Part shown: one piece after another, positions 40,201 to 55,200 of the stretch
How positions within the stretch are numbered: position 1 is the first letter of the stretch
Layout: each line of letters begins with the position of its first letter
NCBI GenBank assembly: GCA_013396755.1
Contig: VWZF01002957.1
Location: 2,258,084 to 2,322,083 of the forward strand
DNA: 64,000 nt
From: Sclerurus mexicanus
Lineage: Eukaryota > Chordata > Aves > Passeriformes > Furnariidae
Reading direction: 5' to 3'
Translations under genes and position numbers: made by a program
Notes under the pieces: model-generated
Seen by the model: only the letters and a program-made list of their open reading frames with translations
Database searches by the model: none
Told to the model about the DNA's origin: nothing

Positions 40201-43200
40201 AGAATTTCCGAACTAGCAATTCTCAGAACCAGTCTGGGAAAGGAGGCATGCCAATACAAGGAGCACTCGGAGATTCTTTCCTTTTTTGATCGGCTCTGGA
40301 TTTTAAATTGCAGTTACTATTATGTGAGGTGATGAGAGAACAAGACTTACGAGGAGTGGCTGAGGGAACTGGGGTTGTTGAGCCTTGAGTAAAGAAGGCT
40401 CAAGGAAGATGTTATTGATCTCTACAAATGCCTGAAAGGAGGTTGTAGCCAGATGGATGTTGATCTCTTCTCCCAGGTAACAAGCATTAGGACAAGGGGA
40501 AATGAGCTCAAGTTGCACCAAGGGAAGTTGATATTAGGGAAAAAATTTCTTCATCAAAAGGGTTGTCAAGCATCGGAACTGGCTGTCCAGGGAAGTGGTG
40601 GAGTCACCATCCCTGGAGGTATTTAAAAGACATGTGGATGTGGCACTTAATGACACGGCCTAGTCAGTATTTAGGTGCCTGTATCAATCAGAATGTATAG
40701 TCTGGACTGAGAATTTAAAGCGCTGAATTTTCTTCAATTGAAATGTTGCAAATCTAGCTGTATATCTGACTTCCTGTCCACAACTGCTTATCACGGGAAG
40801 CTTACATGTGGCCAATCCACTGCATCTGAGTGCTTGATTGCCATGCCACTTAACTTTTTTTTTTTTGTGGTGTCTAGATCACCAATGAGATTGTAAGACA
40901 GCTGATGGAGCAGAAAGGTTTCTACAGTTTGGAGAAGCCAGGAGAGTTCACGAATGTGATTGACATCCAGTTTGTAGCTGCTATGATTCACCCTGGGGGA
41001 GGGCGGAATGACATCCCACAGCGCCTGAAACGCCAGTTCACCATCTACAACTGCACACTGCCTTCTAATTCCTCTATTGATAAAATATTTCAAACAATAG
41101 CTGAAGGTTATTTCTGTGAACAACGGCATTTTCCTGCAGAAATATGTAAACTGGCTTCAGCATTAGTATCTACAAGTCGAAAGATTTGGCAAATGACAAA
41201 AGGAAAGGTAAAATTGCCTATTATTGCCTACTATTGCTATATATTAAGCTCTTGAAATATCTGACCCTGGCCTTTTGTGCTGTTGTGTGTGTTCATACTT
41301 CATATTGTGAAGCTGTGACCCATGTGTGTAACTACCTGTTGATGCCTCTGTTCTGAATTGGTTGCTCTCAGGACCTAGTTAGCTGACTAAAAACATAATC
41401 ACATGTAGTGTCTTCTATAGGTAATGCAAGAATATATGTATATATAAGAACATATATGTATAATATGATTGAGAGATTTTCTGGCTGAGAAAATGTCAAG
41501 AGCACAAGGAACCAGAAATTAAAAATTAGATAGGAATCTTCTGTAAAGATGTTTGGGATTCTGAAAAATTTTAAAGGTCTGAATTAAAAGAAAGAAGTCT
41601 AAATATTGACTTTTTCCATTTCAAACAGAATGTTAAAAACATTTAACTGTAATTCCTAAGCAAATTTTGCTTTGAAATGGACTAAAAAATTTATGTATAG
41701 AGTGAAATTTGAAAAGAGTAAAATTGCAGCATAGAAATGTGTGTCAAATTTGTTCTTCTAATAAGAAAAGTGAAGGAGAGTGGTGGAAAGATAGGAATTT
41801 GTTAAATGATATTTTCTAGTCCAGAAGACATTGGTCAGAATTTCACAAACAACTCACTATAGACATAAACTTGTCTTACATAGAGAAATAGAGAGACTTC
41901 TAGTGAAATTCTTGACTTGTCTATATTGATCACTCTATTCAACAGAAATGATGCTTATTACTGCTAATTATTTTCTTATTTTTGTGGTCTCTTTTATTTT
42001 GTTTTCTCTTCCTCATCTACTTTCCCTTTTCCTCATGAACCTTTCCTCACATGTTCTTGGAAAGGACAAAAGAGAGTAACAGAAATGGTCTGGAGGAAAG
42101 GGCAGGAGCAACACCACAGATTAAGCAATGCTGATATTTTTAGTGTGGTCTTCAATGCCATCATTAACTAACCTGTCTTGGCTACCCTTCAGTGCATGTT
42201 CATGGGAATTGAAAGATTCAAAGGAACTCAGATGAAATCTATGTGAAATGAAAGAGCTGGTCATTGCTAATGTAATTTCTTAACTTTTACCATTGCCTCT
42301 TAAATGCCAAGCATGTATTTTTGCTTTAATGTAAGACTGAAATTTGTGAAAATTTACGTATTCATTTAATACTAAGTAGAAAATAATTTTCTTTAGCAGT
42401 TATTTGAGTGCAGTTTATGACTTATTTTGTAGATGTTGCCAACTCCAGCTAAATTTCATTACATCTTCAATTTACGAGACCTCAGTCGTATTTGGCAAGG
42501 AATACTTACAGTTACTTCTGATGTCTGCCAGAACATCAGTGTTTTGGTAGCCTTGTTCCAACATGAATGCAGACGTGTTATTGCAGACAGGTTCATCAGC
42601 CAAAGTGATAAAGACTGGTTTGAAGATATGATGAAAAGGGTAAGCAAATAGTGTTGTAGTATTTGCCACAGAAATAGGCCAATGAAGTATTTCATTACTA
42701 AAGCAGTCCGCAATGTGTTGTTGTAGATTGTTTCTGCAGAACATGGTCAAAATCTATTTGAAGATAAATCCACAGAATTTTATTTTGTGGATTTCTTGCG
42801 TGATGTCCCAGAGGCTACTGGAGATGAACCCGATGACGCAGAGTTGAAGGCTCCAAAAATTTATGAGCCTGTGCCATCTTTGAATTATTTGGCTGAAAGA
42901 TTGCAGATGTTCATGCAACAGTACAATGAAACTGTCAGAGGATCAAAGATGGATTTAGTATTTTTCAAGGTATTGCTTGCTTATAATTATATTAGTACAG
43001 AAATTGCCTGGTCTTATACTTAGTGATACATAGATCGTGTATGTTTCTATCACACTATTTTGGAGATAGCTCAGGATGGCTAGTTCTGTATCCAAAGAGC
43101 CTTGCAAATGAACTCTATAAAGCCATGCAGCCATCTCCGTCTGCCTACAAATGATTCCATCTCTTTGCAGTTCCTCATCTTCTCTTTCTCCTTCTTTGCA

Positions 43201-46200
43201 TAATGCAAAGCACAACTAACTTGTTTATACTGTGCGCATTGTGAATCTCATCTTGCTTTCCTGAAAATTACCTCCTTCTCAAAGATCTTGATGCGCAACG
43301 CTTTCTTCAGCCTTAGACTGCATGGTTTGGTAAGATTTTAGGGCATTTCAGATTAATTGTTGCTCTAAGATAAATACAACAGTTGAATAAGAAATGTTTA
43401 TAGCATATTTGTATTTTACTTCTGTCAGGCTCTTGAGAGAGCCTGCAAATAGCTCAGCTAAAAGGCTGGGGGAGTCCTACATGCCCCTATGGAGCATGTC
43501 CTCTGCTCTGCTGACTACAAACAGTGCATATTACTTTACTTCATATAAGGACATTTCTCTTAGGCTAGCCCTTCTGCCCACTGAAGTCAGTATCAAAATC
43601 TCCTGTTGATTTTGATAAGCACAGGACTGAGTCTTTGGCATAGGCTTCAGAGAAGTCATCTAGCTGTTGAGAGGCAGTTACTTGATGACATGCTTCTAGC
43701 TGATTATATATTGCATTATTTTTACATCTCTTCATCCCCTTTTCTCTCAATACACAGGATGCAATCATCCATTTGATTAAAATATCACGGATTATTCGTA
43801 CTCCACAAGGAAATGCACTGTTGGTGGGTGTGGGTGGATCTGGAAAACAGAGTCTGACCAGACTAGCATCATATATTGCTGGATATGAGAGCTTTCAGAT
43901 TACTTTAACAAGGTAACACAATGCAGTGTACATAGAAATTAGCTCCTTAATTTGCCACAGAAATGAATGTCTCACAATCAACTTAGAGAAATGCAAACCT
44001 CTCAAACACTGTATCACTCATGGTAAACTATATTTTTGATCAAAAGTATCTGTGCAAATGCACAGTCTGTAATGGACAGTTCCTGGGTCTTTGTTTTTCT
44101 GACTTTATGCTATTGACTAGAAATATGTCTTTCCTTCAGCATTTGAGTCTGCAATGCATCTTTGTGATATCCCACTAAAATACAATTTTGCACAAAAAAT
44201 AACATGGAATAGTCTGCTGGTGTTTCCTTCATAGTAGGCAAATGCTGATGGGTCAGGGGAAATAGTAACTTTTTCTATAGGTCCTTATGTAGCCAGACTA
44301 TATTCTTAGAACTGTTATGAATGACTTAATAGTTTGTAGAGCTGGAGTTCAGTAATTTATAGAAATTTGAAGGGTTGGGAAGTAACTACTGTCTTCCTTC
44401 TGTATCTGTTTTGACATAGGGTTTACTGGGGTGAGCAGTGAGGATCAGCAAAGTGTATTTCACTTTGCAAACTATTTAATGTGCTGAGAAATATTCCTTA
44501 GAGACATATATCAGGTCTTTGAATAATGTTATGAGGTTTCTGGTGAAAGAAAAGCGAAAGAAAGAGATATCACAATCTTTTCCTGTGTTTCAGAAGCAGA
44601 AGGAAGGAACAGTGGGAACAAACAAACAAAAAAAAAAAAAGAGGGAAAGAAAAAAAATGAAGAGTAACAGAACAGAGCCCCTAGACTTGTGAGATTCAAA
44701 ATGCATGAATAAGGCTAAGATACATATTTCAGTCACTTAGGAAAAGTTCATTTGCTGAAGCTAACTGGAGGCAGGCTGAAAGCAGGTGGCTAAAAGTGTG
44801 TATTTACCAAGCAGACAGTCAGCTTTTGTAACTTGCCACAGGAGGCTGTGAACCCAATATCAGCTGATTCATAATTGGACACTGAGAGGACAAGGTGGAC
44901 ATACCTTTTAGCATTCCTACAATAGCACTGAATATGGAGGGGGGAAGAAGAGAATGAGCAGTGAAAAGTGGATGCTGGCTCATGTTTTCTTTCTAAGTAT
45001 CATTTCCCATTGCTGGTGATAAGATTATTGAATTAGATAGACTGCTATTCTGACTGAGTAGAGAAATTCTTCTGTTCTTATCAGAATACCACAAATCACA
45101 GTAAAAACTGCAGCTGAGCCATGCAAACTGAAGAGCCAGATTGTCTCACAAGCTCTGCAGTGCTCACATTAGGGGTGTTTGTGGAGCAGAGGTAAGATGG
45201 AGCTGGAAGAGAACTGGGACACTTTCTGTATACCATATTTATATAAAAAATAGAGGCTCTCAAATAGTGAAGAATGGGTCATGAATGTATTGCAAGAATT
45301 ATTTATGACTTTGAAGAGATTCTTGTAAATAAGAGACTGGTTTCAAAGAAAAGAAGGTCCTAATTTCATCTTTAATTAGCTAAAGACAAAACTTGACATT
45401 TTATTCACCTTCCTTTACTCCATTTTATATTGTACATTCTGAAATCTGTAGTTGAATTTGCGTGGATTTCATCTGAATCTTACCTGTGTGCACCAGCTGT
45501 AAGAAGCATAATGACAGAACAAGTCATGGTCTTCATTTGCAGCAGAGTTGATCAGCCCAAGTGATAATGTTCAAACATCGTTTCTGGGGCTTGATTTTAG
45601 TCAAACCATATAACAGGATAACCCCCTCAGTTTTGTTTTCTCTTGTCTCTTAAGGATTTCCTTAACCTGCACTCAGTATCTTCTATAGATAATCCAGCTG
45701 TATTTACGTAATGGTTTACAGGTATCAAAACCTACTTGACAATTTAATCCAGCTGTATTAACCTACATTTCTAATGAAGAATTTACATCTGCAACCGTGG
45801 GGATGCAAACAGCATTAGTATTACCTTAGACATAGTGTTGCTCTCACCGTCATTTTTTCCTGCACATTATTTTGTTGATTTAACCTGCTTTCACATGTTT
45901 TATGTTACCGAGCACTCACTTTGGGAAAATGTTTAAGAAAAAACCTAAAAAATGTAACTGGGAGATATGGTATTAATTTCTTTTCTAGATTATTTTCTTG
46001 CCTTAAGGAAGCTGATCCTGTTGATAAATATCTCCTAAAATGGTCTGTAATTCTTGTTTTCTTTTTCTTTAATCCTTTTCTATTCCAGAACATACTCCAT
46101 CAACAATCTTTTGGATGATCTGAAAGTCTTGTACCGCACTGCTGGGCAAAAAGGAAAGGGCGTTGTCTTTATATTCACGGACAACGAAGTCAGAGACGAA

Positions 46201-49200
46201 TCTTTTCTTGAGTACTTGAACAATGTTTTGGCTTCAGGTGAAGTCTCAAACCTTTTTGCACGAGATGAAATAGATGAAATCACACAAGACCTGATACCAG
46301 CAATGAAGAAGGAGTACCCAAGGCGTACTCCCACCGGTGAAAATCTTTATAATTACTTCCTTGCTCGAGTTCGGAATAACCTGCATGTGGTTCTTTGTTT
46401 CTCTCCCGTTGGGGAAAAATTCAGAACTCGTGCACTCAAATTTCCAGGTCTGATTTCAGGCTGTACCATGGACTGGTTCCAGCGCTGGCCTAAAGATGCT
46501 CTTGTAGCAGTTGCACGGCATTTCTTAGCTTCCTACCATATTGAGTGTACAGATGAAGTGAAACAGAGTGTTGTTAATACCATGGGGACAATTCAAGATA
46601 TTGTAGCTGAAAAATGTGTTGAATACTTTGAACGATATAGGCGACGAACATTTGTGACTCCAAAATCCTACCTGTACTTCATTGGAGGCTACAAAGCTAT
46701 TTACAAAGAAAAGTTTGCCAGTGTTGGATGTTTGTCTGAACGCATGAGAACAGGTACTGTAAAATACATTTGATTTTTGTTTCTTTGTTGCTTTTTAAAA
46801 GGGTGAGAAAAATCTGAATAAAAGAACCTAAAATTATGGGCTTAAATTGTGAGCTCACTTTCATTTGGAAGCAGACTCATGTTTCAGCTGTGATGTGTGT
46901 GATTAAAAAATATACAGAGGTTTTGTTTCAATGAACTTTATGAATGTTCAGATTATTAGTTAGCAGTTAAAATACTTGAAACTCCTGCTTTGACATGTAT
47001 GCATGCCAAGGAACTGCTGAGATCCTAGTTTTCACATTGAAGCATGCTAAAAGTAAATCTGATAGAAGGTAAGTAAATGTTCGTATTCAGTCTCTCTGAA
47101 GAATCTTTTGAAGAAAAGAAAAATAAAATATTACCCCTGCTTAATTTTGATGTTCAACAGAAGGTATCACTCACTGATATTCCTAAACATGAATCTGAGT
47201 GACTTGTATTAAATATCCACATTGCTTCACTGAGGTTTCTCTCTTAGTAGATCTTCCTGTTGCTAAAATGGAATTTGTCCACCACAGGTCTTGCAAAACT
47301 GATGGAAGCTGAGGTTTCAGTAAATCAGCTCTCTGAAGAGTTGGCTATGAAGGAGAAAGATTTGGCTGTAGCTTCAAAAAAAGCTGATGAAGTTTTATTG
47401 GAAGTAACTCTGAAAGCCCATGCTGCTGAAAAAGTGAAAATGCAGGTGCAAAAAGTAAAAGACAAGGCTCAGGCTATTGTGGATGACATTGCCATTGATA
47501 AAGCAGCAGCAGAAGAGAAACTTGAAGCTGCAAGACCAGCATTGGAAGAAGCCAAGGCAGCCCTGCAGGTCAGGATCCAGTATTTTCTGAACATGCCTGT
47601 AGTTAATGATCATCATTGGTAATAACATGGCTTACGCTTCTGACTTGGAGGGAGGGCTGTGGGGCGGGCAGGAAAGATTGAAAGAACTAGCACTGGCCTG
47701 TAAATCCTTGTTGAAAAACTCTATTGTTTTTCAAAAACTCTATTGCAGTACTCTATTGTCAGGTAATAAAGTAGTTGCTGAGAGTTACTACCTTTAAGGA
47801 CTTTCTGTGGAAGTGCATTTGACTGACCTGCAAACCTGTCATAATTGCATTGCCTTTGCAGTCCTCCAAAAAAACACTGTTCTTTGCAACTGACTGCTTA
47901 GATAAATGGACTATTTTCTTTTATAATTTTTCAGACAATAAAACCTTCTGACATTGCAACTGTTCGTAAACTGGGTAAACCTCCTCACTTGATAATGCGG
48001 ATTATGGATTGTGTGCTACTTTTATTCCAAAGAAAAGTAGATGCCGTAGCAGTAGATCAAGAACGCCCAGGTGTGAAGCCATCATGGACTGAGGCTCAGA
48101 AGCTAATGAATAATTCAGGATTTCTTAGCATGTTGCTTACTTTTCAGAAGGTAAGAAGTTAATAGGGGCACTACTGCTCCTACAACTGTCTTCAGAGGTC
48201 ACATGAAAGTGTCTTCTACCATCCAAAGTAGTTTGAAACAGATGAGGCTTTCATGTATCTATAGTTGTAGGTACCTTTGTGACTCTATTAATTTTTATGG
48301 TTCATTATTTCCGTAGTTTTTCTTCTGGGCCACACAGTTTTGATGGGAGACAGAAGTATCCCAAACATTAGACCAAATCTTGAAAAGCTTAGTGTTATCC
48401 TTATTCAGACAGTTCCTGCTTCTAAGTAGGAATTTGCCTTGGAAGGGTCCACTCTTGCTCTTTCAAATGGCTCACCTTCTCCAGTGTTACCAGGCCTGTT
48501 TTCCTACAAGGCACTCTAGAGCTCTGCCTCCACTTTTGTAGGGAGTTATCACGAAACACAGAAGAAAATGAGCATCCTGTCAGGAGAATTACTGACATGC
48601 TTGGGGACTTTTTGGGTTCTCTCACTAGAAAAGTAGCAAAATGAAGAATGATCTGAGAATCTTAATGCCAACTGTAAGAAAAATAAAAGCAAACACAGGT
48701 ATTTATTTCTGTCAGAACATAACATTGTCCTTTTTATAGCAGGATTCTCTGAACTGTGAGACAAGGGAAAATTCTCTATAATGAGGAGAAGAAAGATGTC
48801 ACTGGTAGCTGGACCAGAAAAAGACCTAGGCTGGAATATGAAATAGCAGAATCATGGTGCAGCTTTTAAATCCAGAAAACCAACCAGGTTTCAGCAAAAT
48901 GTGTTTTGTTGGAGGTTTTTTTTGGCAATGTTGCAGAAAATACTCTTTCATTTGTACACTGATTTTTAGAATCTGTTTCAGCTGTGAGTTTTGCCAATGC
49001 CTTGTCTAAGCTGTTGGACCGTTTTTGTTGTAAAGTTCATTCTCACTATCCCCAGGAACCATTTCTCCCAGGGAGCCCTATTGTCGAGGCACCGTGTGGA
49101 AACTTGCACTGCCTCTGTAGACAGCTTCTTCCCGGGGCTGTCAATCTGGCCACTTTTCCAAGTGCTATCTTCGCTAAACAGAAAGAGGAAATGAGTTTAA

Positions 49201-52200
49201 AGATAGCAGGGACTAATTATGCACTCCGTACCCAAGCCTCTCTCTAATGAGGCTTCCAGTTTTGGCACTTATTAATAGTGTATGTATTCCTGCTGGTAGT
49301 TTGCAACACATTTAACTTTACTCAGAGGAGTCAGAACAACTTCTGTGGGACTGAGTTCTTGCAGGAAGTGATACTGATGAATGTGGTGTAGAATACTAGA
49401 CTACTTCTGTGCCTGATGAGGTACCTCACATGCTGTCCTCCTGCCTCATTTCTCTTTTCTGAGCATATATGACAAGAAATTTTGTTATGTTTGGAATCCT
49501 GAGTAGACTACACTGCTTTCTTATTTGTATGAGATTTTTGTTCTTTCCTGATTTTTTTAGGCAGTGAAAATTAGTGAATGTAGTAGTTCCTTGGGTTTAA
49601 AATTCGTTACTTGGAAGGAAAAGTGTGACATTTTCCAAGCTTTTGAACTGAGGTTTATGCTGACTGGTCTTTGCTTCACCTTTGTCAGCTTGCTAGCTTG
49701 TAACTTTGAGCAGAAGAAAAAAAAAAAGGTGAAATGTTTGTCCAGCACTATTTTACATTTCAGCAAATGATCATAGTGAAAACACCACCATGGCTAATCT
49801 TGGGAATAATACAGTGAATGCCTTCGTTATTAGACTAGCTAGGGATCAGACAAGTACAAGGCAGTCCTTTCTGCTGTGCAGAACACAGGAAAAGGGTAAA
49901 TTGCTTGACAGTATGAATGGTGGTTGATTTTTAGATGCATTAAAAGAAAGACATTAATACATTGCCAAAAAAAAATAAAATTGATTCTTAACACCTCTAT
50001 TGTTAAGCAACCATTGTTACCCTGTATAAGCTCTTCTACTCTCTACATTGCTGAAGAAGATGAATTCCATTTCACTCTGACACTTACATAATTATAGATT
50101 AACCACCATCATCAAAGATCTGGCTTTTCATGTTCTCAACAGATTGGGAAAGGGGAAAAAAAGGTGATATTAGAATAACAGCTGAAAGAAATCTCTTTTA
50201 GGGTTAAGGAAAAGGATTAGCTTCAGGGAAGTGAAGTCAGTGCCTTGCAGTTTCACCCTTTTCCTTCCCAAAGCTCCATGTCTGACTCCCTTAGCTGTGC
50301 TCACATTGGTGCCTGTCTGATGCCATGGGGAGCTTGTTCTAGGAACTGGACTAGCAATAAATTAATCAGTACTTCCCTGACTTAGGTTTCTGTCATTATG
50401 ATATTATGATATGCTATTATGATAGCTTCCAAACTAAGTCACTGAGCATTGGTGATGGTATTAAAGATGGGGCAAGAACACCTGGTTGAGGGGGAAAGGA
50501 AAGAAGGTACAGTGTTGTAGCAGCAATAACTCCAATCAGCTTAAATTGTCATGAGCAGTGAGTACAAGTAATGTCTGTAAGTCTTATGGGTCAAATAGGG
50601 ATATTAAATGCCAGCTCAAATCAATCTGTTGCAATGGAAGTAGGAGTTACTTTCACGAGTTCACAGAAAACTACTAATCTGTCCTTTATAAGAGTGAAAG
50701 ACAGCAGTGCTGTTTTGTTAAGAAGTGACAGCCCCACGATTTTGAAAATAAAAATGTTTCTGTGAAGCAGAACTTACTCTAAAATCCATTTTAAACATAA
50801 TTTTTCCTTTCCATTGACTAGGACTCAATTACAGGAGAAACTGTGGAGCTTTTAGAGCCTTATTTGGATATGGAGGATTATAATCTTGAGACTGCTAAAA
50901 AAGTGTGTGGAAATGTAGCAGGGCTTTGCTCATGGACACAAGCAATGGCTTACTTCTACGGTATTAATAAAGAAGTTCTTCCTCTTAAGGTATTTCATAT
51001 TGCTTATTTTATTTTTTTGAGGGATGAATATAGTCAAGTGGAAAAAATGTTGTGTTATCTTGGCTAAAAAAAGATTACGAGTTACGAGAGATTCTTGTTT
51101 CTTCACATCCATTTGTGAAGTCAAGCATACGCAGCTTAAATATGTCCAGCCAAATTTTTCCCCTTACACAGCTACCCTGTGGTACATTTGTTACCTGTGT
51201 GAGCACAGTCATTTTTCAGTGCATACTTTATAGAGCCTGGTTAGCTGTAAGTGGGAGATAACAACACCCTCTCTGCTCTCAGACTTGGTGCCAAGCACTA
51301 GAGCTTCAAGAGAACTCCTCAGTCCTGCTGGTCTGGGAAGGAGCCTATTCACTGTGAATCTGGGTGGAATGTGGGAGAGGAGAAACCATTTGTGACACAG
51401 AAGTATTTTTTAATGAATTTATCTGGAATTCATCTCTCTAAAAAAGTTTTGGACTTCCAAGCTGCTATATTCAAGTGTACATAGATAATAAAGTAAGTAG
51501 CCACCAGGCACAGAATTCTGTTGTAACAGTGAACTACAGTAAAAGGGGATCAGCTACTGCTGTCTGCATTCCTACAGATAGCTTTATTGTCTTGGAAATG
51601 TTTCATTTATAAGTGTATTGAAAAAAAGGCTTTGAATATTTATACGATGATTTATAATCATTGCTTCTACAGGGATTTTTATGGCTCTTTTCTGAAGAAA
51701 TACATTCAATCAGTTATGCTTCTGCTGTACTTAGGTTCAGTTTCTTATTGAATAAGCCACTGTATCAATGGTATATTCAAAACTCTTGGCATAATCTTTT
51801 AGTATACCTAGACAGATCTGATTCAAATTCGTTAAAAGTATATTTTTTATTCAAGTAACTGATAGAGAAGGCTATATTTCTGTGATACCTAAGTAGCTAT
51901 TCCCTTTTCAAATAATGGGATGTTCACTAATGAAAACAGAATTTGAAATGTTGTGATTGAGGGCTATAAAAGAGAGCAAGACCTAGGGGAAATAGTGGCT
52001 TTGTATGCAAATGCAACTCCGAAAGCTGAAAAAATTCTCTTGCTGTTTTTATTTAAATAGGATTATGTACAAATTTAACTTTGTGTTCAAGTATTTGCAT
52101 TCTTGTCACACTGCAGCTGATAAAACCCGAAACATAGTTTCTTGGCCAAGTGGTGCCTACTGTCAGGTATAGCAACAGTCACAAATATTTTAAAAACTGA

Positions 52201-55200
52201 AGATGACAGAGGGAGCGAGGAAGTGTTTGAAGCATGCAGGAGACACTGCAGGAAGCAGTGGGGTGATGCTAAGAAAATAATTGAAAATAAATCTGCAATT
52301 AAACTGCATAAAGTACTGGCACAGGCTAATTCATCCAGGGCTAAAAGCAGGTTTACTGAATGAATTAATCAAGCTGCTTTATCCTAATGGCTGTTCTAGG
52401 ATATAAATCCCCTTCAACACCTGCAAAATCGATCCACTGTATTTTTAAATTGCATCTTAAGTGAGACTCAGTGCCTTGTTTATCTTAAATAAGACAACTT
52501 GTGAAAAATAATTAACAGTGACTTATATTTTAGTAAATAAAGTGTGCAAAAATCAACTCATTCCTAGGAATGGATACTGACATTGTTTAGATATGTGGCC
52601 TGCAGCCCAAGGATTATTAGCTAGAATCAAACACAGAAAGTATAACCAAAGGTTGCCTGCAAATACAATGCTGTGTGGTTGCTTACCATACAGCAGTCAC
52701 CGTGTCTTTCCTTCAGGATGATGGGGAGCCATTCCTCTCTAGCTTTGTGAAAATGCCTGCTGGATTAACCTGAGAATTTTGAAACAGCACCTGGTATTTG
52801 TCTGTTAGTGGAAGAATATAACAACAGAATGGAGAAGCCCTGACTTTTTCTGTGATTCAGTTAGCTTCAAATTAAAATACTGTGTATAGAACTATAATTT
52901 CTCTTAGAAATGTTTCCAGTGATTTTAATTTTTTCCTTAGGCCTGTTATGATGATCAAGGGAAGTTTGTCTACAGTTTATAAATTGTTTGATATTGAGGA
53001 TTCTCCCTGTCAAACTCAGTTTTGAATTTGAGACTTTATTGCCTTTTCTGCTTTTGCTTGTCTCCATGCTGAACTAAAAACCATAGCAGGCAATAAAAGG
53101 AAATTTGCTCCTGAGGAAGAGGTAATAGTCAAGAAGTGCTGAAATTTGATTGTTGTCCGTTTAAATATGTGTGTCCTTGTCAAGGTGATGCCCACTGGGC
53201 AGCAAAACAAGTATTCAAGTCTGAATCCAAGGCCCATGATAACTGTACAAGGAGAGCATATACTCGGGAGGGGTGAAGGGGAGGATTAGATCCCCTAAGA
53301 GAATGGAGTCAGGACATGTAATTGAATGGAAAATATGGAAAGTCCTTCAGTAGCTATAGAGACTGTGAATAGCAGATGAGATATGATCTCTGTGCCTTTC
53401 AAAGGTTATTTTAATCCCAAAGAATGGTCAGTGATAGCAAAGAAAGTGAGGCCAAGATTTTATTAATGTCACTCTGTATCGATCTGTTTGCTTGTGTACA
53501 TATGCATATATGTATATATATGTACATTTGGGGGCTTTTTTCTTTGTTTTCTTTGGGGTCTTTTTGTATTGGTGAGGTGAAAATACTGTTTGTGGAACGT
53601 CTGCGAAACCTGCGTATGTTTGCCTCTTTCACAATGTTTCCCTAAATAATGATGGATACAAGCATATCATGATATTGAATCTCTGAGAAAGTTGAAACAA
53701 AACCAGTTGAGGGTCTATGGGAAAAATCTGCAGTAATCTGAGACAGGAGCTGTTTTGAGATTGCATTTCCATGAAGAGTTTCAGTCAGATGCCATGTGCT
53801 CAGAACAGGACCGAAGCAAAAGGCAAAGATGACCACTCAGCACATCCCCTGAGACTCAGGAGCAGAGTGACAGGGTCCAAGTGCAAAAAGCCTTCTGGCC
53901 CAGTCTAGCAGCAGTGAGTGCTCAATGGACTGTAAGAACAGTGAACTTGGAAAGCTAAAATTCTTTAAAGAAGAGAAGTGCTAGGAAAGCTCCAAATGTA
54001 CCTTAACTCTAGTGAACGCTAAAGTTTTGGCTACATTAAAAAAAAAAAAATTAATGGATTCTCCTAGTAACATTTTCTGAATTTACTGAGTTGCTTTTCA
54101 GAGTGATTTGGGGTTGGTCTGGACACTCCATTTAAGAGCAGGTATGGAGTTAAATGGTGTGAGGCTTTTTATGTTGGAGAAGTCATTTTTATTGAACTGT
54201 CATCTTGGATCAGGGTCAGATATACTCAGTACTTTGCAAAATTGTGTTTGCAGTGAATCAGAGAGAAACTTAACGGCTATGTCAATACTAATAAATTAAA
54301 TAGTACTAGTGACTTTCTTCTAGGCATTGGAAAGTGATCATCTGCACTGTTAAATTGTTGGAACGATCTCTACTGTGAATCTGGTTTTGGCTAAGCAGCA
54401 TTTTCTCCACAATCTCTGGGCACCTTTCAGGAATTAGCCTTGTCCAAGGGCCATTTCCACAACCCTGTTTGCCTGCAGTCATACAGTTTTAGACACTAGG
54501 AGAGCTTAATGTGGGATGTTTTATGCTAGTTAACCTCAGCGCCAGAGAAAGGTCTGCAGTATGTTTCATGTAAGAGTATAGCTGTGACTCTAATTACATG
54601 TTTATTTGTTCTGGTTTTATGCGGAATACAAAAAGGTTAAAAGGGACGGGATCACCTTACCAACTATTATGAAGTCCTTTGTGAGGACAGCTTGGAAGAA
54701 GGCAAAATAGCTTTTTAACTATCTAGTTTGTGGCCCTTGCTGGCACAGGTACTGTTTCCATACTTGTCCCACGCAGACAGATCCAGAGACCAGGTAGAGG
54801 CACTGGCTGGAGCAGACATTGAGAGGATTGTCTGTCTGGTTCCCCACAATGCCAATGGCAAGAAAAGGCTGAAGCTGCTGTTCTCACCTGAGCCTAAGCA
54901 TGTTCTAGTGTAGTCCCACCTCTCTGGAAGCAAATAAGAGTGTGGATCTCATGTCTTGAATTCTCATGATTCATTCACATAAAATCCATTTATTCAGGCT
55001 TTCACACTGCATCCAATTGGAACAAATTGTGAATCCTTGCTTTGCTGCATGACTCAGAGGGATGAAATGAAGGGTGTGAAGCTTGTTCACATAGAAATGC
55101 CACTAAAATTAGAAAGGCTACAGTTGTTCTTTGTGGTTGGGGAACACATTTCCTTCCTGCCTTCGATTGGCTGGAAATCTTTGCATGAAGCTGCTTGCAT

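Noticed and set aside
44618..44660. A-rich run as a processed pseudogene tail
   Set aside because: No coding remnant upstream that I can recognise; treated as low complexity.
46080..46334. 84-codon reverse-strand frame
   Set aside because: Antisense shadow of the large AAA4 exon.
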